NCBI RefSeq assembly: GCF_009193305.1 | Contig: NZ_WBVS01000014.1 | Coordinates: 1 to 48,152, forward strand | Direction: 5' to 3' | DNA length: 48,152 nt | Origin: Bifidobacterium cebidarum | Lineage (GTDB): Bacteria; Actinomycetota; Actinomycetes; Actinomycetales; Bifidobacteriaceae | Part shown: one piece after another, positions 8,721 through 18,600 of the stretch | Layout of the letters: each line of letters begins with the position of its first letter | Numbering within the stretch: the stretch's first letter is position 1 | Notes under the pieces: generated by a model | What the model saw: only the letters and a program-made list of their open reading frames with translations | What the model was told of the DNA's origin: nothing | Database searches by the model: none | Program-made: the position numbers and the translations under genes

Positions 8721-10160
8721 TTACTTGGCGCACGGCAGATCGCCGGACTTGACGAGCTTCTTGAACACGGCGTAATCCTCATCGTTCTGTTCGGCATAGC
8801 TCACCGCGAATGAAGCGATGGCCTGATCGAATTCGTCGGTGCCGCCCATGTAATTGGCAATGGCGATGGAGTCGCCGGTACGGGCATGTGCGTGGGCCAA
8901 CGACCATGCGCACATACGTGACAGATCGCTCAAACCGGAAGCATTGAGATTATCGATGTCGATCGATCCCTTGCCGTTCCACAGCTGGCGCACATAGTAA
9001 TCACGTTTGCGTCCATCCTCAGCCATGAAACTCGACCAACCCAACAGCACATCAGCGGTGCTCTGAATCAGCTTCTGCCCCTGCACCACGCGCTCGCCAT
9101 GCGTGGCGTAACGGGATGCGCCACAGTAATGCTCAAGCACCGAATAGGTGGCTTCCTTCATCTGCAGCATCATTGGATCGTCGATATCGCGGGCGATCCA
9201 TACGGATGTCCAAGCACGCTGGCCAACCGAGCCGACGCCCACCACCTTGCGGGCAGAATCCTGATAGCGCAGATGGTCGAACACCATACGGCGATCGTCA
9301 TACAGGGAATGCCGATAGCTTTCCAGCAGCGTATCAAGACGCGCCTGCAACGCTTCGGGATCGGCGTAATCAGTGAGCTCATTAATCGGTACCAATTCCG
9401 GAGGATTGGACTTGAAGCGCAGCTTGCCGCCTTCATAGCGACACAGTTTCGCGGCTGCGGCATCGTTATCCTTCAGCAGCGCCTTCATCGCAGCCTCACG
9501 CAGCACGGGATTGCGCTTGGAGCCACTGGTCTCAAAACGATCCAGCGTCTCCTCAACATCCAGATGCTCATACCAGGCATCCAGATAATCCATTTCGGAG
9601 AACCACTTCATGCGCTCGCGGTACGTACGCACACATTGCAGCACCGCGGCACGGCGATCCTTGGTTTTGAGCTTATTGGCGCGCCCGCAAATCTCGACGG
9701 AAACGGCCAATCGTTTCAAATCCCATTCCCACGGGCCAATGGCGGTCTCATCAAAATCGTTGATATCGAACACTAAGCGGGCGGAAGGGGAGCGGAAGAT
9801 ACCGAAGTTGCCGATATGCGCATCGCCCACGCACTGCACCGGAATGCCGGTGACCGGCGTAGACGCCAGATCATTGGTCATGATGAGCACAGTGCCGCGG
9901 TAGAAGGTGAACGGGCTTATGCTCATGCGCTTGTAGCGCAGTGGAATCAGCTCCGGAACGCGGATCGCGGACTGTTCCTCTAACAGGCTGATGGCTTCAC
10001 GCCTGCCGGAACGAACCTGCCAAACGGCATGTGATTCAAGCGGTGCTGCATTGCGCGCTTTGATGCCGGCACGTGAACGATCACGAGGGTCGCGGGCCTG
10101 CTTCCAACTGGTCACATCCACGGGCGGGTTGACAGACGGGGTCAGATGATCTTCGCTCAT
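8721..10160 (-). CDS. DUF2252 family protein
   Basis: 479 residues, recognised as a DUF2252 protein by GDAHIGNFGIF (112-122) and the following FDINDFDETAIGPWEWDLKR (131-150). These resemble the catalytic and metal loops of aminoglycoside-phosphotransferase-like kinases, so a small-molecule kinase fold is a reasonable guess, but no substrate is known. No signal peptide or membrane segment is seen. The ATG at 10160 has AGGA just upstream. It is divergent from the glutamine synthetase gene, with 76 bases between the two starts, and convergent with hisA. Confidence 0.85.
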   Translation of the reverse strand: MSEDHLTPSVNPPVDVTSWKQARDPRDRSRAGIKARNAAPLESHAVWQVRSGRREAISLLEEQSAIRVPELIPLRYKRMSISPFTFYRGTVLIMTNDLASTPVTGIPVQCVGDAHIGNFGIFRSPSARLVFDINDFDETAIGPWEWDLKRLAVSVEICGRANKLKTKDRRAAVLQCVRTYRERMKWFSEMDYLDAWYEHLDVEETLDRFETSGSKRNPVLREAAMKALLKDNDAAAAKLCRYEGGKLRFKSNPPELVPINELTDYADPEALQARLDTLLESYRHSLYDDRRMVFDHLRYQDSARKVVGVGSVGQRAWTSVWIARDIDDPMMLQMKEATYSVLEHYCGASRYATHGERVVQGQKLIQSTADVLLGWSSFMAEDGRKRDYYVRQLWNGKGSIDIDNLNASGLSDLSRMCAWSLAHAHARTGDSIAIANYMGGTDEFDQAIASFAVSYAEQNDEDYAVFKKLVKSGDLPCAK

Positions 10161-10236
10161 GGTTTCCTACTCTAACTCAGAGAGAACTTGGGATGTTAAC
10201 GCGACTCGTAACACGGGTATGGAACTATTGGCCGTT

Positions 10237-11574
10237 ATGGATAAACAGCAGGAGTTTGCACTGCGCACAGTCGAGGAACGCGACGTGCGCTTTATTCGTC
10301 TTTGGTTTACGGATGTGCTGGGAACACTGAAATCCGTGGCCATTGCTCCGGCCGAACTCGAAGCCGCATTTGAAGAGGGTCTTGGCTTCGATGGTTCCGC
10401 AATCGAGGGCATGACTCGTGTTTCCGAAGACGATATGATCGTTCACCCCGATCCTTCCACCTTCCAAATCCTGCCGTGGCGTGGTGGCCCGCAGGGTACC
10501 GCGCGCATGTTCTGCGATATTCTGACCCCGGACGGCGAGCCGTCATTGGGTGATCCGCGTCACGTGCTGAAGCGTGCGCTCGCCAAGGCCAAGGACAAGG
10601 GCTTCACGTTCTACGTGCATCCGGAAATCGAATTCTACCTGTTCGAAAGCCAGGATGATTGGTCCAAGGCTCCCACCCCAATCGACGAGGGTGGCTACTT
10701 CGACCATGTGCCGCGCAGCCCTGGCATGGACTTCCGTCGCGCCACCGTGAACATGCTTGAGCAGATGGGCATCTCGGTGGAGTACTCGCACCATGAGGCT
10801 GGTCCTGGCCAGAACGAAATCGATCTGCGCTACGCCGATGCACTGACCACGGCAGACAACATCATGACCTTCCGCACGGTGGTCAAGGAGATTTCGCTGG
10901 AGCGTGGCATCCATGCCAGCTTCATGCCGAAGCCTCTGGCCGACGCTCCGGGCTCCGGCATGCATACGCACTTGAGCCTGTTCGAAGGTGATTCCAACGC
11001 GTTCTACGAAGCTGGTCAGGAATTCAACATGTCCCTGACTGCCCGCCAGTTCGCAGCCGGTATCCTCTACCATGCCGCGGAAATCTGCGCCGTCACCGAT
11101 CAGTACGTCAACTCGTACAAGCGACTGTGGGGCGGCAACGAGGCACCGAGCTACATTTGCTGGGGCCACAACAACCGTTCCGCGCTGCTGCGCATTCCGC
11201 AGTACAAGCCAGGCAAGGGCAACTCCGCACGTATGGAGTTCCGCGCGCTTGACCCAGTGGCCAACCCGTATCTGGCCTATTCGGTGCTGCTGGCTGCAGG
11301 CCTTGACGGCATAGACAAGCAGATGCAGCTGGGCGAGCCCACCAGCGATGACGTGTGGGAGCTCACCGATGGCGAGCGCCAGGCCATGGGCATCCAGCCG
11401 CTGCCGCGCTCGCTCGACGAGGCCTTGAAGATCATGGAGAAATCCGACTTCGTGGCTGACGTGCTCGGTGAACACGCATTCGGCTACTTCCTGGACAACA
11501 AGCATCAGGAATGGGAGGAGTACAACCATCAGGTGACTCCATACGAGCTGAAGAAGTATCTGCCGAAGCTGTAA
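10237..11574 (+). CDS. glnA: Glutamine synthetase, GlnA2-like type I
   Basis: 445 residues, matching mycobacterial GlnA2 in length and in its first residues (MDKQQEFALRTVEERDVRF). It makes glutamine from glutamate, ammonia and ATP as a dodecamer. Metal and substrate motifs are EIEFYLFE, GPGQNEIDLRYADAL, HTHLSLFEG, NSYKRLWGGNEAPSY and NNRSALLRIP. Where adenylylated enzymes have the regulatory Tyr (NLYDLPP-like), this protein has DDVWELTDGER, so control by adenylylation is unlikely. I chose ATG 10237 over in-frame ATG 10219 by alignment; neither has a strong ribosome binding site. A strong terminator follows. Confidence 0.93.
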   Translation: MDKQQEFALRTVEERDVRFIRLWFTDVLGTLKSVAIAPAELEAAFEEGLGFDGSAIEGMTRVSEDDMIVHPDPSTFQILPWRGGPQGTARMFCDILTPDGEPSLGDPRHVLKRALAKAKDKGFTFYVHPEIEFYLFESQDDWSKAPTPIDEGGYFDHVPRSPGMDFRRATVNMLEQMGISVEYSHHEAGPGQNEIDLRYADALTTADNIMTFRTVVKEISLERGIHASFMPKPLADAPGSGMHTHLSLFEGDSNAFYEAGQEFNMSLTARQFAAGILYHAAEICAVTDQYVNSYKRLWGGNEAPSYICWGHNNRSALLRIPQYKPGKGNSARMEFRALDPVANPYLAYSVLLAAGLDGIDKQMQLGEPTSDDVWELTDGERQAMGIQPLPRSLDEALKIMEKSDFVADVLGEHAFGYFLDNKHQEWEEYNHQVTPYELKKYLPKL

Positions 11575-11607
11575 CGCCGATTGCAACGTCGATTGATATT
11601 CACGCTG

Positions 11608-11641
11608 AAGGTCCTTGGTCATAAGATCCAAGGACCTTTTT
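11608..11641 (+). terminator. Rho-independent terminator of glnA
   Basis: A perfect 11-bp stem AAGGTCCTTGG / CCAAGGACCTT (11608-11618, 11628-11638) ends in a T-run. It lies between glnA and the convergent gene ending at 11644. Confidence 0.9.
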
Positions 11642-11643
11642 GC

Positions 11644-13080
11644 TTACTCCAGCTGGAATGTCTTGGTCTCGGCTTTATTACCAGTGTTGTAAGGCGTAAA
11701 CGTCACGGTGATGGGGGATGTTTCATCCCGTAGCTCCACAGCGTATTGGACAGTGGCTTTCACTCCGGGCTGGCTGTTCAATATATTGCCGTTGTCCACG
11801 AACCCTTCAGGATTTGTGAGGTAGTAGGCGTTGTCCAGTTTCACGCCATGTTGCATAATAGATACCTCGCCAAAATAGCTGAACGAAGCATTGTTGCCTG
11901 TGTCATTAATCCAATCAATCGAAACAATGGCTGAGGGATTGTCCATTGCGTCTGCAGGGCCTCGCTGTGCGCTGACTAGTGCATAGGAGAATGTGTCATA
12001 TTCCGTTGACCCCAGAGTTGTCATATCTTTGCGATCAGCATTGGTTGCTTGCGGGACAGGCGCCAACGTGTTGGATTCGACCTGTGTCCAGGAGACGTCG
12101 CCATTCGGGGTGAACGCGGAGACAATCAAATAGCTCTCCCGGTACCACGTGGACCGATCGCTTTGCACGTATATTGGCGCGGATGTATCTCGTAATGTAA
12201 ATGCCAGTGTCGTATTGAATTCGCTGCCGGGTTTGACCTCGGTTTGCGCGGATTCATAGCTGTATCCTGGCACTTCAGTGTTTTTGGAGAAGGTGATTTC
12301 TCTCAATTGCAAACCGTTCTGATATACCTCGGGATGAGTCAGTGCATCGAACGTAATGGCTTTCTTACTGGTGTTCGACCAAGTAAACGTCACGATAACC
12401 GTAGGCTGTCCAGTGAAGTCATTTGGACCGGATTGAGCGGACGCAATGGTAAGCACGCCTTGGGATTCGCCTGAAACATCAAGCACATCGCTGGTTTTCT
12501 CCACCGTGGTTCGTTTGGCATGACTATCGCGATCGGCAGTATTGCTGCTTTCGCTATGGTAATTGGATTCGTTGTGCTCTGATGCGTTGGTGTTTGAGCT
12601 TGCTTGCGAATGCGTGAGTGATCCCAGCCAATCATTGGCGGTGCCGAACAGCGGATCAGCCAAGCCCCAGACCACGGCGCACACGATAATCACCCAGAAG
12701 AAGGCGTTGCGCTTTTTGCGGTGTTTCGGTGCGTTCTGCCGGGCGATGACAGGATTCATCCGGCGTATTGTACCGTGTTCTTGGTGTTGTGCATTCTGTG
12801 TGCGCTGTTGTTGGCGACCGTCACGTTTGGGATTATTCCGTTGACGTGCACGAGTCTGCTGCGTGGCTGCTTCACGTTTGACTTGGGCAGCACGCTGTTC
12901 GGTCGATTTGCGTGCGGCCATAGCCCATTGCTTCTCACGTTGCTCAGCCGCTTCATGCATCTGGTGCTTGGTCTCAACGATTTCGGAAAGATAGTCGGCG
13001 CGCCGGGAAGGGGCGATGTACGGTGGCAATCCGTCATCGAATGGGGAGACGTAGTCATCATCATGATTCGTAAAACCCAT
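11644..13080 (-). CDS. Single-pass membrane protein with two DUF5067-like repeats
   Basis: 478 residues. Residues 1-125 are hydrophilic and rich in Gln, Arg and Ala, probably cytoplasmic. One membrane helix spans about 127-143 (FFWVIIVCAVVWGLADP), preceded by the basic HRKKRNA, giving an outside C-terminus. After a Ser/Asn/His-rich linker (about 155-195) come two similar beta-rich domains, about 208-325 and 365-465. Both carry the DUF5067-type pattern of a strand ending in W-x-N, a turn, and a late LRD-(T/E)-(T/S)-(A/S)-P motif. The function is unknown; a surface or cell-wall role fits the topology. The frame is open for another 489 bases upstream, but AAAGGGG precedes ATG 13080. Base composition looks lower in GC than its neighbours, consistent with later acquisition or relaxed constraint. 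Confidence 0.82.
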   Translation of the reverse strand: MGFTNHDDDYVSPFDDGLPPYIAPSRRADYLSEIVETKHQMHEAAEQREKQWAMAARKSTEQRAAQVKREAATQQTRARQRNNPKRDGRQQQRTQNAQHQEHGTIRRMNPVIARQNAPKHRKKRNAFFWVIIVCAVVWGLADPLFGTANDWLGSLTHSQASSNTNASEHNESNYHSESSNTADRDSHAKRTTVEKTSDVLDVSGESQGVLTIASAQSGPNDFTGQPTVIVTFTWSNTSKKAITFDALTHPEVYQNGLQLREITFSKNTEVPGYSYESAQTEVKPGSEFNTTLAFTLRDTSAPIYVQSDRSTWYRESYLIVSAFTPNGDVSWTQVESNTLAPVPQATNADRKDMTTLGSTEYDTFSYALVSAQRGPADAMDNPSAIVSIDWINDTGNNASFSYFGEVSIMQHGVKLDNAYYLTNPEGFVDNGNILNSQPGVKATVQYAVELRDETSPITVTFTPYNTGNKAETKTFQLE

Positions 13081-13246
13081 GGCATCCCCTTTGGCGCTTT
13101 TCGTGTTGAAGACCATTCTACGGTGAGTAGGAAGGAACACAAGGGAGAAGAATATGTGAATGATCGCGTCTATGCGTGTCTCATGCCCCGCAATGTAGGG
13201 GTGCGTCAATACCATCTTCACGGAAGAGTAATGCGGGGAGATGGTA

Positions 13247-14497
13247 ATGACTGAGAAGACCCAGATCGCACAATCCGACAATGGAGAGAATACGAGCGAA
13301 AAACAACGCAATGATCGTTTCTTCACCCTGCCGGTCAACATCTTGATTTTCGCCAGCTTCATGCTGGGCATGAGCGAATTCGTGGTGGTCGGCATTCTGC
13401 CGGATATCGCCTCCGGTCTGAAGGTCTCCGAAGTCACCGTGGGCAATCTCGTGGCCATATTCGCGTTCGTGTATGCACCCTGCACGCCTCTGGGCTCCGC
13501 GATCTCCGGCCGATTCCCGCGCTTTGCCACATATCTGACGCTGATGGGTGTGTTCTTGGCCGGCAACATTCTATGCGCGTTCGCTCCGAATTATCCGGTG
13601 CTGTTGATTGCTCGACTGCTTATTGCTTCGGTCTCCGGAACTTTGGTGGCCATCTCCATGACGTTCGCCCCGGACGTGACCACGGACAAGTACCGTACGA
13701 AGTTCATCGCCTGGGTGTTCTCCGGTTTCTCCATCGCCTCCGTGGTGGGCGTGCCGGTGGGCACGTGGGTGGCGAACACGTTTGGTTGGCGTGTGACGTT
13801 CTATCTGATTTCGGTACTGACGATCGTGCTGCTGGTGCTCATGTTCGTGGTGCTTCCACGCAATAGCCACATCATCAGAGTCGGCTTCCTCTCGCAGTTC
13901 CGCCTGTTCTTCGACCGGCGTATTCATCTGGGCGTGCTTACCGTGGTGTGCGGTGCCGCATCCAGCTACGTGTTCTACACCTATCTGACGCCAATCCTGC
14001 GTGATGAAGTGAAGATGCCTGAACAGTACATCAGCTTGGGGCTTGTGGTGTACGGCGTGGCCTGCCTGTGGAGCAACCTGTACGCCGGCAAGCTTGCCGA
14101 ACATGGCAGGGGAGTGGAGCCGCTCTACCATCTGCGTTGGGTGTTCCTCGCGCATGCCGCATTGCTGGCTTCATTGGCGGTGGCGCATGTGGTGTCTTTG
14201 TATGGTGCGTTCGTACTGATTGTGCTGGGCATGTTCATGTATCTGTTCAACGCATCCTCGCAGGTGCTGTACATGGATGTGGCCGCGCAATCCCACCCGG
14301 GTTCGATGAATCTGGCCGCCTCGCTCAACTCGATGTCGTTCAATATCGGTATCGCCATTGGCTCCGCAGTTGGTGGCGTCGCGAATGATTTCCTGGGCTT
14401 GACTTGGCTTGGCCCGGTGGGCGCTATCTTCGCTCTGCTCGCCATGGTGATGTCGATGATGCTTGGACCATACGTGGGCAAGCGCATCGAACGCTGA
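13247..14497 (+). CDS. MFS transporter, DHA1-type efflux permease
   Basis: 416 residues with twelve predicted membrane segments. The first helix carries NILIFASFMLGMSEFVVVGI, and the family pattern of AraJ/YdhP-like DHA1 permeases follows (FVYAPCTPLGSAISGRF, then FSGFSIASVVGVPVGTW in helix 5, the antiporter motif C region). Such proteins export sugars, arabinose derivatives, purines or drugs by proton antiport; the substrate is not predictable here. GGGGAG at 13235-13240 is spaced six bases from ATG 13247, which I prefer over ATG 13241. It is divergent from the DUF5067 gene and its stop lies eight bases from the stop of the next, convergent gene. Confidence 0.88.
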   Translation: MTEKTQIAQSDNGENTSEKQRNDRFFTLPVNILIFASFMLGMSEFVVVGILPDIASGLKVSEVTVGNLVAIFAFVYAPCTPLGSAISGRFPRFATYLTLMGVFLAGNILCAFAPNYPVLLIARLLIASVSGTLVAISMTFAPDVTTDKYRTKFIAWVFSGFSIASVVGVPVGTWVANTFGWRVTFYLISVLTIVLLVLMFVVLPRNSHIIRVGFLSQFRLFFDRRIHLGVLTVVCGAASSYVFYTYLTPILRDEVKMPEQYISLGLVVYGVACLWSNLYAGKLAEHGRGVEPLYHLRWVFLAHAALLASLAVAHVVSLYGAFVLIVLGMFMYLFNASSQVLYMDVAAQSHPGSMNLAASLNSMSFNIGIAIGSAVGGVANDFLGLTWLGPVGAIFALLAMVMSMMLGPYVGKRIER

Positions 14498-14505
14498 ACC
14501 AGCAG

Positions 14506-15495
14506 TCAGCCGCGCGGCGAGCCGAACCAGCCTTCGTAGATGATGGAGAAATTGCGATTGCCATAACTTGAGCAGGAATCGCCTTCCCCGACGCCGGCTG
14601 CCAGTGCAGCTTCATTCGGCTGGTATGGCGTGTAGATGTACAACAATGCGGTGGCCTTGTTCTTGATATAGACATTGGTGCCACCGCAGGATGCATTCGG
14701 GTGATACTGCACGTAATTCAATGCGTTCGCATGATATCCGTAGCGGTCTTCGTGGGCGGTGTAATACTGGTAGCGTTTGGCGGCACCGTATACCTGTTTG
14801 AAGAAACCGGCATACTCCGGGTCGCAATTCGCATCATCCGGGCAGCTTAAGCCCATCGCCGACTTGTACTGGAAATCGGTGATTTCGGTGGCGCTGACCA
14901 AATGCTGCTCTTTTTGCAGCACGGTGAGCAATACTTTTTGGCTGATGCCGCAAGCTTTGGCTGATTTGGTGATGATGGCGGCCGCGGTCTCTGCCTTGGC
15001 GCCTTTATAGGCGTCGCAATACTCGTCCGCAGGTTCATTGGTGGTATCGAACGTCTTCGACTTCAGACACTCGGTGCCGTTGCATGCAGCCCCTTTTTCA
15101 TCAAGGAATGCCTGCACTTCGGATTCGCTCATCGCATTGCCATTGAAGAACTGGCCATCAGAGATGATATCTCCAGGGTCAAAGTCATATTCCTGCGTGA
15201 GCTGCAGCTGACGAGCCTCCGCTTCCTTGACTTCGAGACGCCATTCAACGAAGCGAACGGTACCCATGGCAAGCGCCATCGCGCATAGTGCAGCCACGAT
15301 GGAAATAAGCACGGCCTTGATCTTCTTGCCAAGGCTCGCATGCTTCCACCATTGCTTGCAATTCAAAGGCTTACGGTTTGTGGCCTTTGTTCCGCGAGCC
15401 CTACTTTTTGCGCTGTTGGCGCGCTTGGCGGATGATGCTTTGGTCTGTGTCTTATCCTGCGTTTTTGACTGTTTCGATTGCTTCGCTTGTGTCAT
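14506..15495 (-). CDS. Membrane-anchored lytic-transglycosylase-like protein
   Basis: 329 residues. The first 57 residues are very basic and Lys/Gln/Ser-rich, followed by a membrane helix at about 61-80 and an extracellular part. Residues about 165-265 resemble a lysozyme-like fold (AAAIITKSAKACGISQKVLL, then TVLQKEQHLVSA with Glu196 as candidate catalytic acid). The C-terminus ends in NYVQYHPNASCGG, TALLYIYTPYQPNEAALAAG and YGNRNFSIIYEGWFGS, a pattern I associate with secreted actinobacterial cell-wall proteins. Cysteines pair up outside the cell (139/143, 220s, 270, 308), suggesting disulfides. It may cleave or bind peptidoglycan; the assignment to a hydrolase is tentative. Confidence 0.72.
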   Translation of the reverse strand: MTQAKQSKQSKTQDKTQTKASSAKRANSAKSRARGTKATNRKPLNCKQWWKHASLGKKIKAVLISIVAALCAMALAMGTVRFVEWRLEVKEAEARQLQLTQEYDFDPGDIISDGQFFNGNAMSESEVQAFLDEKGAACNGTECLKSKTFDTTNEPADEYCDAYKGAKAETAAAIITKSAKACGISQKVLLTVLQKEQHLVSATEITDFQYKSAMGLSCPDDANCDPEYAGFFKQVYGAAKRYQYYTAHEDRYGYHANALNYVQYHPNASCGGTNVYIKNKATALLYIYTPYQPNEAALAAGVGEGDSCSSYGNRNFSIIYEGWFGSPRG

Positions 15496-15582
15496 CGCAC
15501 GACATTGTAATAGCCGACATTAAGAGCCCATTACGCTCGCGGAGAATCCGTGAACTCTCTTAACGATTATTGCTGATGCGTA

Positions 15583-15669
15583 GCTGATGGGTTTGGCATG
15601 TGCATCGCGACCGTAAGCTTGGCCGAACGGCCTTGAGTGTGTCGAGATGCACATGCCAAACCCATCAGC
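15583..15669. repeat. Perfect 24-bp inverted repeat with 39-base spacer
   Basis: Positions 15583-15606 and 15646-15669 are exact reverse complements over 24 bases (left arm begins GCTGATGGGTTTGG). The 39-base spacer contains a small GGCCGAACGGCC hairpin. It lies downstream of the hrpA stop and upstream of the start of the 14506-15495 gene. No T-tract follows on either side. It could be a strong mRNA 3'-end structure, a terminator of unusual form, or a remnant of a miniature mobile element. Confidence 0.85.
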
Positions 15670-15679
15670 GTCAACCCAA

Positions 15680-18600
15680 TTAGGCCAGAATCTTTTTGAT
15701 GCGATTCAGGGATGCAGGGCCATGGGTGCCAAGTTCCTGAGCCCACAGGCTCACATAGAACTCTTCAAGCATCCACCGAGCCTGTTCGGCCTGCTTCATC
15801 ATCGCCTCATGCTTCGGACCCGCCGGTTCCGCCTTGGCCCGAGACAACGCTTTATCAACCACTTGCTTGGCCTCATCGGCCTGCCATGCCCATTTGACGT
15901 CACGATTCTTATCGCTTTTCGCCTTGTTCAGACGCATCACATCAGCTTTGAGATAGCGTCGCAGTGATTGCAACGCATCCGGGGGAGTGCGCCCTATGAA
16001 CCCGGGGTAGACGAGCGTGGCGATATGGTCGCGGATTGATTGCAATACCGACAGCATCGGCAAATCAGCCTTGCCGGATGTGGCCTTATCCACCTCGGCA
16101 TATGCCTTGATGATGGCGATCACATCATGCGCCACCTGATACACGGTATCCTCATACACCTCGCGCACGTCCAATACGGCGTTTGCTAGTGCTTCATCGT
16201 TAGGTAGCGCGTCCACGTTTGGCAGCAGTCGCTTGACTGTGGCCAGTTGCAGATCCTCCACCAAATCCTTGGTGGACTTATATGGAGCTGCCGCCAACAT
16301 CAACGCTTCAGCACCAAGCCAACGCGAGGAGATACGTTCCGCGGGCAGGCGCAATGCCTCCAATGCACCATGCCAGAGCATGTCAGCGCGAGACTGCGTG
16401 GTGGCACCAGCCTTATGCAACAGGTTCGCCTGAGAAACCAGATTGCCTTGCTTGGCGGCCTGATCAGCCTGCTTCTTCACCATCTGACGGGCGGAAGCCT
16501 GTGCTTGGGCGGCATACTGGCGCTGCAAGTCAATCAGGTTCTTCGACGTATCCAGTACCTTCATCGCACCACGAGCACGGCGGCGCCCATGTGATTGCTT
16601 TGGTGCCGGCATCTGTTGTTCCACCGAGAACGTGACCTTCAAGTACGACTGCAGACGCTCCATCAGCTCCGGACCCAGCACTTCCGGATGAATCTGTGCG
16701 CCAACCGTGGCGATGGCCGCCTTGGTGAATACATGGGCCAGATCAGGCCAGCCGACGGTTTCCCCATCTTCATTTTCAGGTGCGAGATTCGGTTTCTGCT
16801 GCGAGCCGGAACCAGGCAGATCGGGGTAATGCTCATCAATCCAAGCGCGGATGGCGCGGGCCGCATCGGGGGCGGGTACGAACTGCACGCGCAGCTGCTT
16901 AGGCAGCGCCTTGATCATTGCCAGAATCAGCTCGTCAAGCAAGCCCGGCACATTCCAGGTGAATTGTGCCGGCGTGATGCGCGAGAGCGCTTTCAACGGC
17001 ACGTGCACAGTGACGCCATCAAGCGGATTGCTGGGATCATATACATAGCTCAACCTGAGATCGATGGGTTGACCATCGATACCGATGGTGTGCCAATGAT
17101 CGGGATAGTCGCTCAGGCTCACGGACTCGCTGTCGGAGAGCCGCTCCACCTTGGAGGGGTCGAACGTGAGCAAATCAGGATGCTCATTATGCTCGACCTT
17201 CCACCATTTCGCCAGATCGGCCACTGACGTTACATCAGCGGGAATCACGGCATTGTAGAAGTCGAACAGGTCCTCATCGGATACGGTGTCCGCCAATTGA
17301 CGGGTGCGGCTGGCATCCTCGGCGGCACCCTCAAGAATGTCGCGGTTGGCGCCAACGAAATCGTCATAGCTGAAGCGCTGCTGGATATCACCTTCCACCA
17401 GACCCTGGCGCAGCAGGAAATCACGCGCCTCCAGCGGATTGATGCGCCCCCACTGCACGGTGCGATCCTGCACGATGGGCAGACCATACAAAAGCACGCG
17501 GGCCGTGGCCGCGGCCGAGCCGCGCGAACCTGACCAGTGCGGCTCGGCATAGGTGGTGCGCGTCAATTGGCCAGCCAACGGTTCCGCCCATGCCGGGTCG
17601 ATGGCCGCCGAATAGCGCGCCCACAGGCGTGAGGTCTCCACCAGTTCCGTGCTCATCACCCAAGACGGTGTCGTCTTGGCGACTGCTGAGGCCGGGAACA
17701 AGGCGAAACGGGTGCCGCGGGCGCCCTGATAATCATTCTTCGACTGCTTTTGCGCACGTTTCATCGCGCGGGCGCGTGCAGCACCGGTGAGTCCGGCGAA
17801 ATCGGAGGCCTTGGGCACGCGAATCACCTGCATGCCCATCATCGACAGCAAACCGGCGAGCATCGATTTATGGATGCCCTCCGCATCCCACGCGCAGCAT
17901 AGCGAATGCGCGGGCTGCTGGTTCAACGGCAGTTGGCGAATCTCCAAACCCGGGCGCGTGGATGGCAGAGGATCGCCGACCTTGAACTTGAGCTCCTTGC
18001 ACATCTGCTTGAGCTGGGAGACCAAATCCTTCCACTGCCGCATGCGCAGCCAGCTGAAGTACTCGGTTTTGCAGATGCGGCGCAATGCGTTATTGCTCGG
18101 ATCGCCGTCCGCCTGGAATACACGATCCCAGATGTTCAACGCGGTCAGGAAGTCCGAAGTCTCATCCGCGTATCGATTATGGATGCGGTCGGCCTCCTCG
18201 CGTTTGTCATCCGGGCGCTCACGCGGATCCTGCAGACTGAGGAAGGAGACCACCACGAGTACCTGGGCCAGAAGATTCGGTGAGCCGGATTTCGCCGCTT
18301 CGATGACCATACGGCCCAAGCGCACATCAATGGGAATGCGGGAAAGCTGACGACCGATATGGGTGAGCGTCACCTCGCCGCGTTTGCGGCCAATGGCCTT
18401 GAGCTCGGTGAGCTCGTTGAAGCCATCGGAGACGGCCTTCATATCCGGGGGATCGATGAATCCGAACGTGGTCACATCCTCGGCGGTGCGAGCCACGCCC
18501 ACGGACAGCATGTGCAACACCACCGCGCCCAGGGAAGTCCTCAGGATTTCCGGTTCGGTGAAACGCGGACGGGTCTCGTAATCCTCACGCGAATACAGAC

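Noticed and set aside
10195..10212. A GlnR-type operator upstream of glnA (GTTAAC and GTAAC)
   Set aside because: The half-sites are 13 bases apart rather than the 11 expected and the intervening GAAAC-like box is missing.
10543..11631. A 362-codon minus-strand frame opposite glnA
   Set aside because: It is antisense to a strongly conserved gene and shows no protein-like motif pattern.
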